The position numbers and the translations under genes were made by a program. Of a DNA stretch of 64,000 bases, positions 18,310 to 29,877 are shown one piece after another. Within the stretch, counting starts at the first letter, position 1; the number at the start of each line of letters is the position of its first letter. Under the pieces are notes generated by a model that was given only the letters and a program-made list of their open reading frames with translations, was not told where the DNA came from and did no database searches. The DNA is from Stenotrophomonas maltophilia (GTDB lineage Bacteria; Pseudomonadota; Gammaproteobacteria; Xanthomonadales; Xanthomonadaceae): NCBI RefSeq assembly GCF_023518235.1, contig NZ_CP090423.1, positions 310,001-374,000 of the forward strand, in the 5' to 3' direction.

Positions 18310-19740
18310 TTACGGCGAAGGCTTCGCCAGCGCCTTCGACTTCGCGTAGAGCCGCTCTGCCGTTTCCTTGTCACCCAGCGCGGCATGGCACTCGGCCAGA
18401 CTGTCCCAGACATTGGCCGACTGCGGATACAGCTCGGTGTTGAGCGTGAATACCTTCAGCGCCCTGCGCGCGCCGAGGCTCGCGAGGATGGCGTAGCCGT
18501 CGCTGTTGATCGCCCGCTCCAGTTCGCTGGCCGCGATGCCGCTGCTGTCGCGCAACCACGCGCGCAGGGCGTGCGCAGCGCCTGCATCATCATCCAGCGC
18601 ATAAGCGATCAATCGCTCGGACAGCACCGCATGCGGGAATTCCCCCGGTGCGGCCACCGCCATCGTGCTTTCCACCAACGTGCTCGACCACACATTGCGC
18701 GCACTGCCGTTGGTCAGGTACACGAACACCCAGTAGCCGTCGGCCAGCGTGCCCTTGTAGGCCAGCCGCGCACGCACACGGGTGCCGCCATCGTGGCCGA
18801 CCTGGGTGTAGCCATCGCTGCGGGTGGTGTCCCAGCCGGTGGAGAAGAAATTGCTGCCGCCGCCGCTCAGCGTCTGTGGCCGCCAGAGCGTTTCCAGCGT
18901 GGCCGTGCGCAGCAGCTTGCCGGCGGCCAGTGCCTGCAGGAAACGGTTCATGTCGCCCACGGTGGTCTGCAGGTCGGCATGGCCCCAACCGTAGCTCGGC
19001 CACGGGTCTTCATTGGCGGGCTGCAATGCGCCGTCCTTGCCGATGTACGGCACCGCCGCGCGCTGGGCCGGCACGCTGGCCACGCCCCACGAGGTGCTGG
19101 TCATCTTCAGCGGCTGCAGGATGCGCTCGCGCGCGATGGCCGGATAGGGTTTGCGGTAATGCGCTTCCAGCAACGCCGTCAGCACCAGGTAGTTGGCCTG
19201 GGTGTACTGCACGCGGCTGCCGGTGGCGAACTGCATCGGCGCGGCGGCCGCCACCTTCAGCGCGGCCGCAAGATCTGGCGCGACGCCACTGTAGCCCTTG
19301 CTCACCCAGCGATTGTCGACCCGGTCGTAGTACTCGGCGACGCCCGAACTGTGGTTGAGGAGGTCACGCACCCTGATCGTTCGCCAGGCGGCCGGCAGGT
19401 CCGGCACGTAGCGGCTGGCCGGTGCATCCAGATCCACCTTGCCCTGGTCCACCAGTTGCATCACCAGCGTGCTGGTCAGCAGCTTGGCCATCGACTGCGC
19501 TGTGAAAATGGAATCGACGGTGGCCGGCGCATGGATGGCCGGGTCACGCTCGCCGCTGGCGCTCTGGTAGAGCACCTGGCCGTCATGTGCGACCAGTACC
19601 GCTTGGCCGGCGATGCCGTAGCGCTCGCGGTTGGTCTGCAACTGCGTGTCCAACCGGGTGGCCACGCCGGACGGGGCTGAGAACGCGACGCCCGGAAGCA
19701 GGCACAGCAGGGCAACGCTATGGCGAAGCTGTCGGTTCAT
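18310..19740 (-). CDS. Exported serine hydrolase, beta-lactamase/PBP-like family
   Basis: 476 residues with a signal peptide (about 1-21). FTAQSMAKLL holds the SxxK nucleophile motif (Ser83, Lys86). RVQYTQANYL is the region of the YxN motif, with Gln in place of Asn. VGHDGGTRV supplies the HxG motif. This is the class C beta-lactamase/esterase EstB/D-Ala-D-Ala carboxypeptidase superfamily. A C-terminal segment (residues about 420-470, ANVWDSLAECHAALGDKETA) looks like a TPR unit. Substrate unknown; esterase or peptidase is more likely than true beta-lactamase. Confidence 0.87.
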   Translation of the reverse strand: MNRQLRHSVALLCLLPGVAFSAPSGVATRLDTQLQTNRERYGIAGQAVLVAHDGQVLYQSASGERDPAIHAPATVDSIFTAQSMAKLLTSTLVMQLVDQGKVDLDAPASRYVPDLPAAWRTIRVRDLLNHSSGVAEYYDRVDNRWVSKGYSGVAPDLAAALKVAAAAPMQFATGSRVQYTQANYLVLTALLEAHYRKPYPAIARERILQPLKMTSTSWGVASVPAQRAAVPYIGKDGALQPANEDPWPSYGWGHADLQTTVGDMNRFLQALAAGKLLRTATLETLWRPQTLSGGGSNFFSTGWDTTRSDGYTQVGHDGGTRVRARLAYKGTLADGYWVFVYLTNGSARNVWSSTLVESTMAVAAPGEFPHAVLSERLIAYALDDDAGAAHALRAWLRDSSGIAASELERAINSDGYAILASLGARRALKVFTLNTELYPQSANVWDSLAECHAALGDKETAERLYAKSKALAKPSP

Positions 19741-19820
19741 GGCGCATCAACCCAAGGGTGAGGCCGCACTATGGAAACCCCATCGTGGCCCGGTCAAGGG
19801 CCATCGGTGGGTGGGTGCGA

Positions 19821-19930
19821 TGCCGGCCTGCGGCCGGCACTACCGCGCATTCGCTGACCGGCAACCGTGGATCAGCCGACAATGCCCGGCAGAACCCGGT
19901 GTTTCCGGTAGTGCCGGCCGCTGGCCGGCA
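19821..19930. repeat. Inverted pair of SMAG palindromes
   Basis: TGCCGGCCTGCGGCCGGCAC followed by TAC at 19821-19843, and GTAGTGCCGGCCGCTGGCCG with CA at 19908-19930, in opposite orientation, between the serine hydrolase promoter and the end of hutU. Confidence 0.85.
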
Positions 19931-19938
19931 CCCCTGGA

Positions 19939-21602
<1,664 letters not shown>

Positions 21603-21606
<4 letters not shown>

Positions 21607-22457
21607 GCGGCGCTCCGGTTCGTAGCGAATTCAAGGCAGGCGTTGAGCACCTGCGCCAAGGTGTGGCGCAGCGGTGCGGCGTGGTCAGGGTCGAGCGGGG
21701 TGGGCCAGCTGTGTTCGTCCACCTGATCGGGCAGCGGCTCGTGCATGTAGCCGCGGCAGGCCAGTTCCATCTGCAGGCTGTGCACGCCGCCGGCGACGTT
21801 GCTGTAGTGGCGGGTGATCCAGCCACCCTTGAAGCGGCCGTTGCGCACCTGGCTCATGCCACTGATCCCGAGCAGGTTCTCCACCACATCACTCAATGCG
21901 TTGTCGCAGGAGGTGTCTGGTGCGCCGGACGGGCCGGCAGTACCGAGGTTGAACTGCGGCAGCTCGCCGTCGAACAGGTGTGGAATGTGCGAACGGATCG
22001 AATGCGCGTCGTACACCACTACGGTGCCGTGGCGTGCACGCAGGCGGGTGATCTGCGCGGCCAGTGCATCGTGGTAAGGCAGGAAGTACGTATCGCGGCG
22101 ACGCGCGATCTCGGCGTCATCCGGTTCGCGCCCGGCGTGGTACAGCGGCTGGTTGTCGAAGGTGGTCAGCGGGCACAGGCCGGTGGTGTTCTGGCCCGGA
22201 TACAGCGAGACCCCGCTGGGATCGCGGTTGAGGTCGATCACCGAACGCGAGATCGCCGAACGCACCGTGGTCGCGCCCATACCGCGCACGAAATCGTACA
22301 GTTCGTGCACCCACCAGTCGGCATCGCGGCGCGCCAGCCACGGCGAGTGGTAGTGGCCGATCAGGTCGTGCGGCAGCTCACTGCCGGTATGCGGGAAGCT
22401 GACGATCAACGGGGCATCGCCCTCGTGCACCGTCAGCCATTCGGGATGGGCATTCAT
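21603..22457 (-). CDS. hutG: N-formylglutamate deformylase
   Basis: 284 residues. It hydrolyses N-formylglutamate to glutamate and formate, the last step of the five-step Hut route. Motifs include [20 protein letters not shown] and [13 protein letters not shown], with His, Asp and Glu side chains expected to bind zinc. Overlaps of 4 bases with hutH upstream and hutU downstream show one operon. Its presence with hutF shows that the pathway runs through formylglutamate rather than direct HutG-type formimidoglutamase. Confidence 0.96.
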
Positions 22458-23995
22458 GCCTGCGGTTCCACGGTCGGCAGCAGGTCGGCAAGACCGTGTG
22501 CAAGCGCGCCACTGCGCACCAGGTGGGTGGCAGTCACCATGTCCGGGTGGAAGTAGCGGTCTTCTTCCAGCGTTGGCACCTGCGCACGCAGGGTGGCGCG
22601 TACGGATTCCAGCGCGGCGCTGGAGCGTAGCGGCGCGTGGAAATCACAGCCCTGCGCGGCGGCCAGCAGCTCGATGCCGATCACGTTGGCGGCGTTCTCG
22701 GCCATCTGCATCAGGCGGCGCGCGCCGTGCGCGGCCATCGACACATGGTCTTCCTGGTTGGCCGAGGTCGGGATCGAATCAACGCTGGCCGGGTAGGCGC
22801 GCTGCTTGTTTTCCGAGACCAGTGCCGCAGCGGTCACCTGCGGAATCATGAAGCCGGAATTCAGGCCCGGGCGTGGGGTCAGGAAGGCGGGCAGGCCGGA
22901 AAGCGCCGGGTCCACCAGCATCGCCAGGCGCCGCTCGCTGATCGAACCGATCTCGCACACCGCCATCGCCAGCATGTCGGCGGCGAAGGCCACCGGTTCG
23001 GCGTGGAAGTTGCCGCCGGACAGCGCTTCGCCGGTATCGGTGAACACCAGCGGATTGTCGGACACGCCGTTGGCTTCGATCTCCAGCGTGGTCGCGGCCT
23101 GGCGCAGGATGTCCAGCGCCGCGCCCATCACCTGCGGCTGGCAGCGCAGGCAGTACGGGTCCTGCACGCGCACGTCGTTGTCACGGTGCGATTCGCGGAT
23201 GTCCGAGCCCTGCATCAGGGTGCGCAGGGCCGCGGCGGTGGCGATCTGCCCGCGCTGGCCACGGATGGCATGGATGCGCGGATCGAACGGGGTGTCCGAA
23301 CCCTTGGCCGCTTCCACCGACAGCGCTCCGGTCACCAGCGCGGCCTGGAACACGGTCTCGATCTCGAACAGGCCGGCCAGCGCATAGGCGGTCGAGAACT
23401 GGGTGCCGTTGAGCAGCGCCAGGCCTTCCTTTGCGCCCAGCTCGATCGGCTGCAGGCCGGCACGTGCCAGTGCGTCGGTGGCCGGCAGACGCTCATCACC
23501 GATGAATGCTTCGCCGACGCCCAGCATCACGCTGGCCAGATGCGAGAGCGGCGCCAGGTCGCCCGATGCACCCACCGAGCCCTGCGCCGGCACCACCGGC
23601 AGCACGCCCTTGATGAGCATTGCTTCGAGCAGCAGCAGGGTTTCCTCGCGCACGCCGGAAGCGCCCTGCGCCAGGCTGACCAGCTTCAGCGCCATCATCA
23701 GGCGCACCACGCTGGCCGGCATCGGTTCGCCCACGCCGGCTGCATGCGAGAGCACGATATTGCGCTGCAGGGTGGCCAGGTCCTCGCGCTCGATGCGCAC
23801 GCTGGCCAGCTTGCCGAAGCCGGTGTTGATGCCATACACCGGCGCGCCCTTGGCGACGATGGCGGCCACGGCGGCGGCACTGGCGCGCACCACCGGCAAT
23901 GCGGCCGGGTCCAGTGCCAGCGGCGCACCGCGATAGACCTGCCGCCACTGGGCGAGAGTGACATGGCCGGGGCGAAGAACCAGGGTGTTGCTCAT
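22454..23995 (-). CDS. hutH: Histidine ammonia-lyase
   Basis: 513 residues. It deaminates L-histidine to trans-urocanate. The MIO cofactor tripeptide Ala-Ser-Gly is visible in [12 protein letters not shown], alongside [11 protein letters not shown] near the N terminus and the conserved [17 protein letters not shown] segment. It overlaps hutI and hutG by 4 bases each. Confidence 0.98.
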   Translation of the reverse strand: MSNTLVLRPGHVTLAQWRQVYRGAPLALDPAALPVVRASAAAVAAIVAKGAPVYGINTGFGKLASVRIEREDLATLQRNIVLSHAAGVGEPMPASVVRLMMALKLVSLAQGASGVREETLLLLEAMLIKGVLPVVPAQGSVGASGDLAPLSHLASVMLGVGEAFIGDERLPATDALARAGLQPIELGAKEGLALLNGTQFSTAYALAGLFEIETVFQAALVTGALSVEAAKGSDTPFDPRIHAIRGQRGQIATAAALRTLMQGSDIRESHRDNDVRVQDPYCLRCQPQVMGAALDILRQAATTLEIEANGVSDNPLVFTDTGEALSGGNFHAEPVAFAADMLAMAVCEIGSISERRLAMLVDPALSGLPAFLTPRPGLNSGFMIPQVTAAALVSENKQRAYPASVDSIPTSANQEDHVSMAAHGARRLMQMAENAANVIGIELLAAAQGCDFHAPLRSSAALESVRATLRAQVPTLEEDRYFHPDMVTATHLVRSGALAHGLADLLPTVEPQA

Positions 23996-25215
23996 GTGTT
24001 GCTCCAGGAGGCAGGCAGGTCGGGCTGACCGCGCACCACGCGCGCGTGCAGCGGGTTGAATCCAATGCGATAGACCAGGTCGGCGGGGGCGTCGATGTCC
24101 CAGATCGCCAGGTCGCAGTCCATGCCGACGGCGAGGCGGCCGATGCGCTCGCCATGGCCGAGTGCGCGTGCCGCTTCACGAGTGAAGCCGGCGATGCATT
24201 CGTCCACGGTCAGGCGGAACAGGGTGGCGCCCATGTTCATCGCCAGCAGCGGGCTGGTCAGCGGCGAGGTGCCCGGGTTGCTGTCGGTGGCCAGCGCCAA
24301 CGGCACGCCGGCCGCACGCAGCGCGGCAATCGGCGGCAGGGTGGTATCGCGGGTGAAATAGAACGCGCCCGGCAGCAGCACGGCGACGGTGCCGGCGGCG
24401 GCCATCGCGGCGATGCCGGCGTCATCCAGATGTTCGATATGGTCGGCCGACAGCGCGCCGAAACCAGCGGCCAGTTCGGCGCCGTGCTGGTTGCTCAGCT
24501 GTTCGGCGTGGATCTTCACCGCCAGTCCGTTCGCGCGGGCGGCCTCGAACACCTGCCGCGCCTGCGCGGGCGAGAAGGCGATGTTCTCGCAGAACACGTC
24601 CACCGCTTCGGCCAGGCCTTCGGCGGCGATGGCCGGAATCATCACGTTGCACACCTCGTCGGTGTATTCCTGTGCCTCGCGGCCCGGCGGAATCGCGTGC
24701 GCGCCAAGGAAGGTGGTGACCACGTTGACCCGGCATTCCTCGCCCAATGCACGTGCGACCTGCAACTGCTTGCGTTCGTCGGCCAGGGTCAGTCCGTAGC
24801 CGGACTTGATCTCGAGGGTGGTCACGCCCTCGGCGCGCATCGCCAGCAGGCGCGGGCGGCTTTCGCTGGCCAGCTGCTCGGGTGTGGCGGCGCGGGTGGC
24901 ACGCACGGTGGAGACGATGCCGCCGCCGGCGCGGGCGATCTCGGCATAGCTGACGCCCTGCAGGCGCTGCTCGAATTCGTTGGCGCGGTTGCCGGCGTAG
25001 ACCAGGTGGGTGTGGCAGTCGATCAGGCCCGGCGAGATCCAGCGCCCTTCACCGTCGATGCGGGTGGTCGGCTGCAGGTGCGCATCGCTGCCAGCGGCAC
25101 CGACGTGGGCGATGCGGCCCTCGGCGCAGGCCAGTACGCCATCGCGGATGACACCCAGGCCGTCGCCATCGAGGGTGATCAGGTGGACGTTGGACCAGAG
25201 GGTATCGACGTGCAT
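23992..25215 (-). CDS. hutI: Imidazolonepropionase
   Basis: 407 residues from ATG 25215 (MHVDTLWSN); an in-frame GTG at 25224 would add three residues. It is an amidohydrolase that opens 4-imidazolone-5-propionate to formimidoylglutamate. Metal ligands are visible in [13 protein letters not shown] (HxH), IHAEQLSN and the [11 protein letters not shown]sp. First gene of the leftward hut operon, with its promoter in the 67-base gap facing hutF. Confidence 0.97.
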   Translation of the reverse strand: MHVDTLWSNVHLITLDGDGLGVIRDGVLACAEGRIAHVGAAGSDAHLQPTTRIDGEGRWISPGLIDCHTHLVYAGNRANEFEQRLQGVSYAEIARAGGGIVSTVRATRAATPEQLASESRPRLLAMRAEGVTTLEIKSGYGLTLADERKQLQVARALGEECRVNVVTTFLGAHAIPPGREAQEYTDEVCNVMIPAIAAEGLAEAVDVFCENIAFSPAQARQVFEAARANGLAVKIHAEQLSNQHGAELAAGFGALSADHIEHLDDAGIAAMAAAGTVAVLLPGAFYFTRDTTLPPIAALRAAGVPLALATDSNPGTSPLTSPLLAMNMGATLFRLTVDECIAGFTREAARALGHGERIGRLAVGMDCDLAIWDIDAPADLVYRIGFNPLHARVVRGQPDLPASWSNT

Positions 25216-25242
25216 GGCATCCACAACGCGGCTGTGCTTATA

Positions 25243-25252
25243 TGTCTATACA
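25243..25252. promoter_or_regulatory. Probable HutC operator in the hutI/hutF divergent promoter
   Basis: TGTCTATACA is an imperfect palindrome in the only AT-rich stretch (TTATATGTCTATACAATATA) between the divergent hut genes. Proteobacterial HutC sites are centred on TGTATATACA-like palindromes. Its position lets one repressor silence both directions; this is inference from family knowledge. Confidence 0.6.
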
Positions 25253-25282
25253 ATATAGGCGTCCATTTCGGGTTGTCCAGCC

Positions 25283-26653
25283 ATGTCCGATTCGCGTTCC
25301 ACGCACTGCTTCCATGCCGCCCACGCCCTGCTGGCCGAGGGCTGGGCCCGTGATGTCCGCCTGCAGGTGCAGGACGGCCGCATCGCCGCGATCAGCACCG
25401 GGCAGGGCGCGCAGGACGGTGATACCCGCGTCGGCTTGCTGGTGCCGGGCCTGCCCAACCTGCACAGCCACGCGTTCCAGCGCGGCATGGCCGGCCTGAC
25501 CGAGATCGGCGGCGGTGACGGTGACAGCTTCTGGAGCTGGCGCGAGCTGATGTACCGCTTCCTGGCCCGTCTGCGCCCGGACGCGGTGCAGGCCATCGCC
25601 GCCCAGGCCTACATGGAAATGCTGGAAAGCGGCTTCACCCGCGTCGGCGAGTTCCACTATCTGCACCACGATGCCGACGGCCAGCCGTACGCCGACCGTG
25701 CCGAGATGAGCGCGCGCATCGCCGCTGCCGCCGCGCAGACCGGCATCGGCCTGACCCTGCTGCCGGTGTTCTACGCCCACGCCGATTTCGGTGGCGCGCC
25801 GCCGAATCCGGCGCAGCGCCGCCTGATCCACGATGTGGACGGCTTCGCGCAGTTGCTGGATGCCGCCAAGCCGGCGTTGGCCGCGTTGCCTGACGCCGTG
25901 CTCGGCATCGCCCCGCACAGCCTGCGTGCAGTCACCGGTGAGGAACTGGGCGCGCTGCTGCCGCTGACTGATGGCCCGGTGCATATCCATATCGCCGAGC
26001 AGGTGCGCGAAGTCGAGGCCTGCCTGGCCTGGAGCGGCCAGCGCCCGGTGCAGTGGCTGTACGACCATGCGCCGGTGGATACGCGCTGGTGCCTGGTGCA
26101 TGCCACCCACATCACCGATGACGAGCGCGCGGCCATCGTGGCCAGCCGCGCCGTGGCCGGGCTGTGCCCGATCACCGAAGCCAACCTGGGCGACGGCCTG
26201 TTCCCGATGCAGGCGTTCGCGCGCGAGGGCGGGCGCTTCGGTGTCGGCTCCGATTCCAACGTGCTGATCGACGCGGCCGAAGAGCTGCGCCTGCTCGAAT
26301 ATGGCCAGCGCCTGACCCTTCGCGGGCGCAACGTGCTGGCCCCGGATGCCACCCGCAGCACCGGCCGCTTCCTGTTCGAAGGTGCACTGCACGGTGGCGC
26401 ACAGGCGCTGGGCGTGGCTGCTGGCCTGCAGGTGGGCGCCAGTGCCGATCTGGTCGAACTGGATGCCGCACACCCCGCGTTGCAGGCGCGACAGGATGAC
26501 GCATGGCTTGACAGCTGGGTGTTCGCCGCACGTAATGGCGCGCTGCGATCGGTCTGGCGCCATGGCCGCCAGTGTGTGGCCGAAGGGCGCCACCTGCAGC
26601 GCGAGGCGATCACCACCGCCTTCGCCGCCGCCCTGAAGGGCGTGCTGGGCTGA
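25283..26653 (+). CDS. hutF: Formimidoylglutamate deiminase
   Basis: 456 residues. It hydrolyses N-formimidoyl-L-glutamate to N-formylglutamate and ammonia, feeding HutG. It is an amidohydrolase with metal ligands in LPNLHSHAFQRGMAG, HIHIAEQVREV, LVHATHITDDE and GVGSDSNVL. It is divergent from hutI and followed 28 bases later by hutC. Confidence 0.96.
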   Translation: MSDSRSTHCFHAAHALLAEGWARDVRLQVQDGRIAAISTGQGAQDGDTRVGLLVPGLPNLHSHAFQRGMAGLTEIGGGDGDSFWSWRELMYRFLARLRPDAVQAIAAQAYMEMLESGFTRVGEFHYLHHDADGQPYADRAEMSARIAAAAAQTGIGLTLLPVFYAHADFGGAPPNPAQRRLIHDVDGFAQLLDAAKPALAALPDAVLGIAPHSLRAVTGEELGALLPLTDGPVHIHIAEQVREVEACLAWSGQRPVQWLYDHAPVDTRWCLVHATHITDDERAAIVASRAVAGLCPITEANLGDGLFPMQAFAREGGRFGVGSDSNVLIDAAEELRLLEYGQRLTLRGRNVLAPDATRSTGRFLFEGALHGGAQALGVAAGLQVGASADLVELDAAHPALQARQDDAWLDSWVFAARNGALRSVWRHGRQCVAEGRHLQREAITTAFAAALKGVLG

Positions 26654-26681
26654 TCGCCTCCCGCCACCGAGACCCCACCAC

Positions 26682-27410
26682 GTGAAGGCCAGCAAGTCCG
26701 CCACGCTCAACCAGCGTATCCGCAGCGATCTGGAAAGCCGCATTCTCAGCGGAGAGTGGGCGCCGGGGTTCCGCATCCCGTACGAGCACGAGCTGATGGA
26801 GCAGTACGGCTGCTCGCGGATGACGGTGAACAAGGTACTCACCGCGCTGGCCGAGAGCGGCATGATCGAGCGCCGCCGCCGTGCAGGCTCGTTCGTGGCG
26901 CGGCAGCCGCCGCATCTGGAGCAGGTGGCGCTGGAAATTCCGGATATCGCGATGGAGGTTGGCTCGCGTGGCCATCAGTACGGCTACCGCCTGCTGCAGC
27001 GCGAGTTGCGTCTGGCTGACGTGGGCAATGCCGGCGAAGTGGAGTTGGCTGGTAGCGAAATGCTGCTGGCGATGCGTTGCCTGCATCTGGCCGATGGCCG
27101 TCCGCTGGCGCTGGAGCACCGCCTGATCAGCCCGGTGGGCGTGCCCGAGGTGCTGGAGGTTGATTTCAACACCACCGCGCCGGGCAGCTGGCTGCTGCAG
27201 AACGTGTCGTGGACGCGCGCGCAGCACCGCATCAGCGCCTGGGGCGCGGACACCGCCAGCGCCAGGCTGCTGGATGTGAAGCCCGGCACCGCCTGCCTGG
27301 TGATCGAGCGCCTGACCTGGCGCGGCGAACAGCCGATCACCCGCGTGCGGCAGGTGTTCCTGGGAGATGCCTGGGACCTGGTGGCACGCTTCGCGCCCGG
27401 CGCACGGTAG
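26682..27410 (+). CDS. hutC: GntR-family histidine-utilisation repressor
   Basis: 242 residues with a GTG start at 26682; no ATG precedes the DNA-binding domain. The N-terminal GntR wHTH reads RIPYEHELMEQYGCSRMTVN then KVLTALAESG. The C-terminal UTRA domain (residues about 90-235) binds effector, urocanate in characterised HutC proteins. Position after hutF and the palindrome at 25243 support repression of both hut units. Confidence 0.94.
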   Translation: MKASKSATLNQRIRSDLESRILSGEWAPGFRIPYEHELMEQYGCSRMTVNKVLTALAESGMIERRRRAGSFVARQPPHLEQVALEIPDIAMEVGSRGHQYGYRLLQRELRLADVGNAGEVELAGSEMLLAMRCLHLADGRPLALEHRLISPVGVPEVLEVDFNTTAPGSWLLQNVSWTRAQHRISAWGADTASARLLDVKPGTACLVIERLTWRGEQPITRVRQVFLGDAWDLVARFAPGAR

Positions 27411-27549
27411 GGGCCGTATCCACGCATGGCGCAAATTTACTGTAGAGCCGGGCGCACGCTCGTCACCTGCATTGATCCGGCGCTGCTGGACGACATCATC
27501 GAACGGGTCAACAACTGCCTGCCACGTCGAGTCCTGGCGAGGCGTCATG

Positions 27550-27612
27550 TAGAGCCGAGCCCACGCTCGGCTGCTGTTCGCGCGATGTGCGATGAGTCGA
27601 GCTTGGCTCGAC
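27550..27612. repeat. SMAG palindrome plus a second hairpin
   Basis: GTAGAGCCGAGCCCACGCTC with its arm at 27550-27573, then GTCGAGC/GCTCGAC (27596-27602 and 27606-27612). A degenerate GTAGAGCCGGGCGCACGCTC lies about 110 bases to the left. The 243-base gap between hutC and the next gene holds only these elements. Confidence 0.75.
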
Positions 27613-27653
27613 GCGACAGTGGCATCCACGACATGCGTGGATGTCGGTGCCCA

Positions 27654-28667
27654 TCAATACGTGGCGCACTGCCGCCAGCGCACCGGCTCGTCCACGCCGG
27701 GGCGGGCATTGAGCTGGATGCGGACATTGCGCAGGGCCGGGTAGTGCAGCACTTCCTCGCAGACCTGCGGCCATACCGCATCCAGTTCTCCGGTGCGGTT
27801 GATCGCCAGGGTCTGGCGGGTCAACCAGACGCCACTGGCGATGCCGGGCTTGCCGGCCAGCGCGCGCGACAGATCCGCCTGGAAACGGTCCAGCGTGGCC
27901 GTATCCGGATTGGGATTGCTGCGCGCATCGACGGTTCCCAGCGCGGCCGTGGGGGCCGGCGCGGGCAGCGCTGCCAGGGCGGCCTGCGTGGCCACCGGAG
28001 CGGGTTCGCGGGCCGCTTCAGCGGCCACGGTCGGGGTGACCGGCGCCGCGGCAACGGGCTCGGCGCGGTCCACATGCAGGCCCTGCAGACCCACGCCCAC
28101 CAGCAAGCCCAGCGTCACCGAGCCCAGCGCGGCGATGGCGATCCGGCGCAGCGCTTCGTGGCGCGCACCGGCACGCACGCGCGTGTCGATGTCACCTGGC
28201 AGATAAGGCTGCAACAGGGGCCACAGGCGCGGGCCGTCCAGCACTTCAACGGCCTGCTTTTCGGCGGCGGCGCGGCCGTCGCGTTCGATCCGCCCTTCGG
28301 TCAGCAGCATGCCGCCCCTGGCGCCGGCCAAGCGTGCGGCGGCGCCCAGTTCGTTCACCGCAGCGGTGCCGATGCGATAGGCCAGGCCATGCTTGCACGA
28401 CACCAGCCAGTGGTTGGGGCCGTCACTGAGCACGAAATCGCTGCTCGGCTCCCGCGCATCCTCGGCCGGATCGTTCAGTTCGCGCAGCCCGCGCTGCTCG
28501 CGCAGCATGCGCTTGACCAGTACCGAGAACTCACGCCAGTGCATGCCGGCCAGGGCCTGCAGGCCGAGCTGCATCTCCTTCTGGCGTCGCTTGATCCACC
28601 ACAGATAGACAACGGCCAGGGAACAGACAAGCAGGGCCGACAGCAGGGCCAGGATCCAGGGGAGCAT
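27654..28667 (-). CDS. Membrane-anchored Mrr/restriction-endonuclease-fold protein
   Basis: 337 residues. An N-terminal TM helix (about 4-24) is followed by a domain resembling the Mrr_cat fold: MHWREFSVLVKRMLREQRGL, an acidic SSDFVLSDG strand, and LVSCKHGLAYRIG, which fits the (E/Q)xK active-site strand with Cys in the first position. A second TM helix (about 175-195) leads to an Ala/Pro-rich linker and a C-terminal domain (about 245-337). Nuclease activity is doubtful because of the replaced residue; fold assignment is from pattern only. Confidence 0.7.
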   Translation of the reverse strand: MLPWILALLSALLVCSLAVVYLWWIKRRQKEMQLGLQALAGMHWREFSVLVKRMLREQRGLRELNDPAEDAREPSSDFVLSDGPNHWLVSCKHGLAYRIGTAAVNELGAAARLAGARGGMLLTEGRIERDGRAAAEKQAVEVLDGPRLWPLLQPYLPGDIDTRVRAGARHEALRRIAIAALGSVTLGLLVGVGLQGLHVDRAEPVAAAPVTPTVAAEAAREPAPVATQAALAALPAPAPTAALGTVDARSNPNPDTATLDRFQADLSRALAGKPGIASGVWLTRQTLAINRTGELDAVWPQVCEEVLHYPALRNVRIQLNARPGVDEPVRWRQCATY

Positions 28668-28795
28668 GCGGGAGGTGCGCGGAAGAGGCGAATGCGGAAG
28701 ACGACAGTGTAATCGGCGCGCCGCCCCGCTGGGTCAGGAGGTTCCTGACACCAAATGTGATCAAACGCTCAGATCGGCGTAGTGCAGGCACGAAA

Positions 28796-28858
28796 AACCC
28801 GCCAATCCTGAAGCCGTGAGGGGAGGGAACAAACGGCAGCCGAAGCGATTGGCGGGTT
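28796..28858 (-). ncRNA. Candidate small RNA with terminator stem
   Basis: Perfect 12-base arms at 28796-28807 and 28847-28858. Read on the minus strand the 3' arm ends GGCGGGTTTTT, a U tract as in intrinsic terminators. Inside, GCCG/CGGC closes a 17-base loop carrying TTCCCTCCCCTC, a C-rich anti-Shine-Dalgarno-like run. A TAAAAT and TTGACA lie just upstream on the minus strand. It may be an independent RNA of about 70 nt or the 3' end of the phasin mRNA. It shares its gap with the promoter of the Mrr-like gene. Confidence 0.45.
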
Positions 28859-28904
28859 GCTCGCGATTGTCAACCAGATTTTATTGCATTGCAACAATCG
28901 TCGG

Positions 28905-29396
28905 TCAGGGCAGGCTGTCCGGCGACTGGTGGCTGCCTGGCGCGGGCGCGTCGCTGCCCGAAGCGGCCCGGGTCTCCAGCTTGGCCAGGCGCGCATGCAG
29001 GGCGTCGATGCGGGCTTCCAGCGCGGTCACTTCGTCGGCGGTGGGCACATGCAGGCGCTTGAGCACCCCCTGCACCTGGTCGTCGAAGGCCTTCTCGACC
29101 CTGTTCCATGTGCCGGAGGCTTTTTCACGCGCGTCGTCCAGTGACGATTCAACGTTGTCGCGCCAGCCCGGGCCCTGGTCGCCCTGGCGCTCGCGGCGGC
29201 GGGCTTCCCAGGCTTCGCCTTCTTTCACCAGGCCATCGAAGAAGCGGCTGCCTTCGGCCTGGGCGCGGCCCAGGGCACCCAGCCCGGCCAGCCAGACCTG
29301 CTGGGCCGAATCGCTCAGCTTGCGCGAGAAGCGCTCGGCCTGGTCGCCAAACGAGGCGTCGTCGTCGCGGCGGTCATCGTTTTCGTAACGGTTCAT
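28905..29396 (-). CDS. Phasin-family (polyhydroxyalkanoate granule-associated) protein
   Basis: 163 residues. The segment LSDSAQQVWLAGLGALGRAQ followed by EGSRFFDGLVKEGEAWEARR matches PhaI/PhaF-type phasins, which coat PHA granules. The C-terminal part has a heptad-rich coiled coil (EVTALEARIDALHARLAKLE). The neighbour at 29477 belongs to a PHA-linked family, which supports the call. Confidence 0.85.
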   Translation of the reverse strand: MNRYENDDRRDDDASFGDQAERFSRKLSDSAQQVWLAGLGALGRAQAEGSRFFDGLVKEGEAWEARRRERQGDQGPGWRDNVESSLDDAREKASGTWNRVEKAFDDQVQGVLKRLHVPTADEVTALEARIDALHARLAKLETRAASGSDAPAPGSHQSPDSLP

Positions 29397-29476
29397 CGCA
29401 CTTCCCGTGGGAGTTGGGCCTGCCCCGAGAGTAGCGCGCGATGGCGTTGCACGACCGTGATGGCCGCCGCAGGGAT

Positions 29477-29752
29477 TCAGCCCAGCTTTTCCTTCAGCAC
29501 GCGCTGGATCTCGCCTTCCACCATGCCTTTCATCGCCGACAGCAGGAAGCCCAGCTTGGCGGTGACACGTACGGCGCCCGGCTGCAGCTCGATCGCACCG
29601 TCCACGCCGCTGCCGGAGAAATTCAGTACGTCGGCGGTCCAGGACGACTTCAGGCCGAAACGTTCGGACAACTTGGCGGCGACCTGTTCGATCGCCGCGC
29701 GTGCCTGTGCGTCGGGCAGGGCGTGGGCGTGGCGGACATCGATGGTGGACAT
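29477..29752 (-). CDS. Polyhydroxyalkanoic acid system family protein
   Basis: 91 residues from ATG 29752 (MSTIDVRHAHALPDAQARAA); the frame is open upstream, but the conserved family begins at this Met. It matches the small putative PHA-granule-associated family (PHA_gran_rgn): an N-terminal HAL-type motif, KSSWTADVLNFSGSGVDGAI, then a helix with GMVEGEIQRVLKE. Molecular function is unknown in the family. It lies 80 bases upstream of the phasin gene, same strand. Confidence 0.82.
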   Translation of the reverse strand: MSTIDVRHAHALPDAQARAAIEQVAAKLSERFGLKSSWTADVLNFSGSGVDGAIELQPGAVRVTAKLGFLLSAMKGMVEGEIQRVLKEKLG

Positions 29753-29877
29753 GCAGGCTCCTGGCGCAGGGCGGGGATGATCAATGAGGGCGAGCATTGT
29801 GCGCATCGGGGGCCTTCGCGCCAAGTACTCATCACCGGTTCTTCTTCGTTGGCGAGCAACCTGCTAGTCTGCGCCGC

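Noticed and set aside
25238..26863. 541-codon minus-strand frame across hutF
   Set aside because: Antisense to a complete, well-conserved hutF; no domain visible.
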